The notes under the pieces were generated by a model. That model did no database searches and was not told the origin of the DNA. It worked only from the letters and a program-made list of their open reading frames with translations. Shown one piece after another: positions 5,108 through 6,915 of a stretch of DNA of 6,915 nt (positions are counted from its first letter, which is position 1; each line of letters starts with the position of its first letter). Made by a program: the position numbers and the translations under genes. The stretch is from assembly GCA_021736565.1 (NCBI GenBank), contig JAIPFO010000205.1:1-6915 (forward strand), given 5' to 3'. Origin of the DNA: Phycisphaerae bacterium (GTDB lineage Bacteria; Planctomycetota; Phycisphaerae; Sedimentisphaerales; SM23-30).

Positions 5108-5535
5108 CGTATACTCATTCAGGGATTTTTGGGTCGGTTATCAAATCACATCCTCAGGGTGCTCAGTACGCTTATTATCGGACGAAAGTGGTTTTCATTC
5201 TAGAGAAGGGGGAGGGTTCTGCTTGAATCATCATCCTGAATATGTTAGAGTGGATGCAACGCATAAGAAGTGATCAAATATATAATATGGATGTCCAGGT
5301 CAAAAGTCGTTTTGCAGCGTCCAATTGGCCATGAAAGACGCGGGAAACCGGATCCAGCACTGCTTATGATGTTGGGCGTTTCCCCACCGCTATAAACATA
5401 CTCGTGGACAATTACATTTGACCCGAGCGTCATAAGTATGTTGATGCGTTGTTCCTGAGACCTGATTGGCGTTTTTAGGTGTCTAGATGGACTTTTGGCA
5501 CAACCATCAATATTCCCACAGAAGGAAAGTTTTGC
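5108..5535. other. intergenic region without a supportable gene
   Basis: Between the terminator and the oxidoreductase start I see no convincing coding sequence on either strand; the longest candidates (a 62-codon minus frame at 5245-5433 and the tail of a plus frame ending at 5273) lack ribosome-binding sites and recognisable sequence. It holds one GTCAAAAGT copy (5299-5307), a TATAAT at 5281-5286 without a -35, and an 8-bp inverted repeat (AACATACT at 5395-5402, AGTATGTT at 5435-5442). A promoter for the oxidoreductase must lie here, but I could not find a good match. Confidence 0.5.
5299..5307 (+). repeat. GTCAAAAGT repeat, copy 4, in the gap before the oxidoreductase
   Basis: It is intergenic. 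On the minus strand the contained TTGACC (5298-5303) stands 15 nt from a TATATT, a weak promoter candidate with no gene obviously downstream. AAAAGTCGTTTT (5302-5313) is a small self-complementary element. Confidence 0.5.
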
Positions 5536-6879
5536 ATGATGAAATCTGTGAATCGTCGTCGTTTTATTAAAGGGGCCCTGGCATCGTCCGCTTTGGGCAT
5601 CGCCCCGTTCAATATTCTCAAAGCAGGTCCGTCACCGAATAGCAAACTCAATATCGCCTGTATCGGCGTTGGGGGTCAGGGTTCGGGTAATGCCGATTAC
5701 CTTACCAGGAGTAACAATGTTATTGCCTTGTGTGATGTGGATGAGGTCTGGCATAAGCGGAGCATTCGGGGGCATAAACGCCTGCACAATATAAAGCTCT
5801 GGAAAGACTACCGGGTGATGTTTGATAAGATAGGCAAGGAGATTGATGCTGTTTTGGTGGCAACGCCGGAGCATTCCCATTTTGCAATTTCCATGCATGC
5901 CATTCGGCATGGTAAGCACGTGTATTGCCAGAAGCCGCTCTGTCATACTGTCAATGAGGTGCGTCTGCTGACCGAAGAAGCCGCCAGATATAAGGATATT
6001 GTGACTCAAATGGGGCATCAGGGGCATTCGACCGAAAGTTCTGCCATGCTGAGGGACTGGGGGCTGGCCGATTCAGTTGGCGATATCAAAGAAGTTCACG
6101 CCTACTCCCGGAAGAATTACTGGACCGATAGGCCCCTGGTAAAGGGCAGTGTCGTGCCGGAAACACTCGACTGGGATCTGTATTTGAACCGTGCGGGCGC
6201 TATTCCTTTTAGTGATAGTTATATGAATCGCGAATGGATCCGATACAGCCATTTTAGTGGTGCCGTTGGTGATATGGCCGCGCACATTCTTGACCCGGCC
6301 TATTATGCCCTGGACCTTCGCGTGCCGCTCAGTGTGCATGCCCAGGTCAACACCCCGGCCAGTCCCGTTTCTTTGCCGAGGTCTGGCGTTATTACCTGGG
6401 AGTTCGCCGCCCGGGGTAAAAAGCCACCGGTCACTGTGAAATACTACCTGGGGGGTGATATTGATTTTCCCCATCCGAAGCATCTGGAAAAAGATCGCCG
6501 GGGTATAACCAGCGGGTCTGTTTTAGTTGGCGAACACGCCTCCATTATGGCCGGCAGTCACAGTCAGGGGGCCCGGATCATTCCGGAAGTTGTCATGAAA
6601 GAGACACCCCGGCCACCCAGGGCGGCATTTCGCTGCAAGGGAAAAACCCACCTGGATAACTGGACTCTTGCCTGTAAGGGTGAAGATACCGCCATGTCGC
6701 CCTTTGACTATGCCGGTCCCTTATCGGAAATAATTGTTTTGGGTGATATTGCCCTCCTGCATCCGGGTGAGACTTTACTCTGGGATTCAAAAAACATGAA
6801 AATCACCAATAACGAGGCCGCCAATAACAGCCTTTTCATGAGACGTCTGGGACCCCGGGATGGGATGGGCTGGTATTAG
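5536..6879 (+). CDS. Tat-exported Gfo/Idh/MocA-family oxidoreductase
   Basis: This NAD(P)-dependent family oxidises or reduces sugars and their derivatives. From the ATG at 5536 the protein has 447 residues. It opens with a twin-arginine signal: NRRRFIK (residues 6-12), then a hydrophobic ALASSALGIAPFNIL (14-28), so it is probably exported folded across the inner membrane. The Rossmann dinucleotide-binding motif is IACIGVGGQGSG (40-51), with an acidic residue, D67, after the second strand (ALCDVD). The family's EKP signature appears as VYCQKPL (129-135), with K133 kept and Q in place of E. A GDMAAHILDPAYYAL segment (245-259) carries the conserved catalytic-domain histidine. A GTG at 5479 would add 19 residues. 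I prefer 5536 because it has a GAAGGA ribosome-binding site and puts the Tat motif near the N-terminus. Substrate is unknown. Confidence 0.93.
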   Translation: MMKSVNRRRFIKGALASSALGIAPFNILKAGPSPNSKLNIACIGVGGQGSGNADYLTRSNNVIALCDVDEVWHKRSIRGHKRLHNIKLWKDYRVMFDKIGKEIDAVLVATPEHSHFAISMHAIRHGKHVYCQKPLCHTVNEVRLLTEEAARYKDIVTQMGHQGHSTESSAMLRDWGLADSVGDIKEVHAYSRKNYWTDRPLVKGSVVPETLDWDLYLNRAGAIPFSDSYMNREWIRYSHFSGAVGDMAAHILDPAYYALDLRVPLSVHAQVNTPASPVSLPRSGVITWEFAARGKKPPVTVKYYLGGDIDFPHPKHLEKDRRGITSGSVLVGEHASIMAGSHSQGARIIPEVVMKETPRPPRAAFRCKGKTHLDNWTLACKGEDTAMSPFDYAGPLSEIIVLGDIALLHPGETLLWDSKNMKITNNEAANNSLFMRRLGPRDGMGWY

Positions 6880-6896
6880 TGAACGAAATTTTCTGC

Positions 6897-6905
6897 GTCA
6901 AAAGT
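6897..6905 (+). repeat. GTCAAAAGT repeat, copy 5, after the oxidoreductase
   Basis: It starts 17 nt after the oxidoreductase stop codon, near the window edge, and is preceded by GC like copies 1 and 3. The complementary TTGACG has only a poor -10 (TAATAC) at 17 nt, so a promoter role is doubtful here. Confidence 0.5.
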
Positions 6906-6915
6906 TAATCTACTT

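Noticed and set aside
5245..5433. 62-codon minus frame before the oxidoreductase
   Set aside because: No ribosome-binding site, no recognisable domain and no evident promoter; not distinguishable from chance.
5395..5442. 8-bp inverted repeat as the ends of a mobile element
   Set aside because: The spacer is only 32 nt, there is no target duplication or second copy in the window, and such a repeat is common by chance.

Overview
This window looks like chromosomal housekeeping DNA from a Gram-negative bacterium of moderate GC content. The lineage is inferred. A Tat-exported Gfo/Idh/MocA oxidoreductase, a dipeptide-epimerase-like enolase-superfamily enzyme beginning with a 'TGETPET' segment, a CGDC thioredoxin-like protein ending in a 'YGDRTLTRYR' segment, weak Shine-Dalgarno signals and long intergenic gaps together suggest Planctomycetota or another PVC-group member. 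No rRNA, complete tRNA, CRISPR array, insertion sequence or phage gene is visible.

The left two thirds (1-4371) reads on the minus strand. From the divergence point leftward it holds a thioredoxin-like protein (about 4335 to 3763), an enolase-superfamily epimerase or lyase (3719 to 2520), an unrecognised 144-residue protein with its own promoter (2330 to 1896), and metK, S-adenosylmethionine synthetase (1377 to 184). A possible 73-residue ORF sits in the metK leader, and a Rho-independent terminator at 113-148 closes the metK transcript. The thioredoxin and epimerase genes lie 43 bp apart and may be co-transcribed.

The right third reads on the plus strand. A 379-bp divergent region (4372-4750) carries phased copies of a GTTTTTA[A/T]G motif and an extended -10 promoter. 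It precedes a gene for a small single-pass membrane protein (4751-4996) with a very strong Shine-Dalgarno and a textbook terminator. A 428-bp gap without a supportable gene follows, then a Tat-signal Gfo/Idh/MocA oxidoreductase (5536-6879).

The genes do not form an obvious pathway, and I find no clear multi-gene novel system. The observations most worth following are regulatory. A 9-mer, GTCAAAAGT, occurs five times in the same orientation, and one copy forms the -35 box of an apparently leaderless promoter. The GTTTTTA[A/T]G copies lie at 21- and 42-bp steps. metK has a long leader with a possible ORF that overlaps its TTG start.
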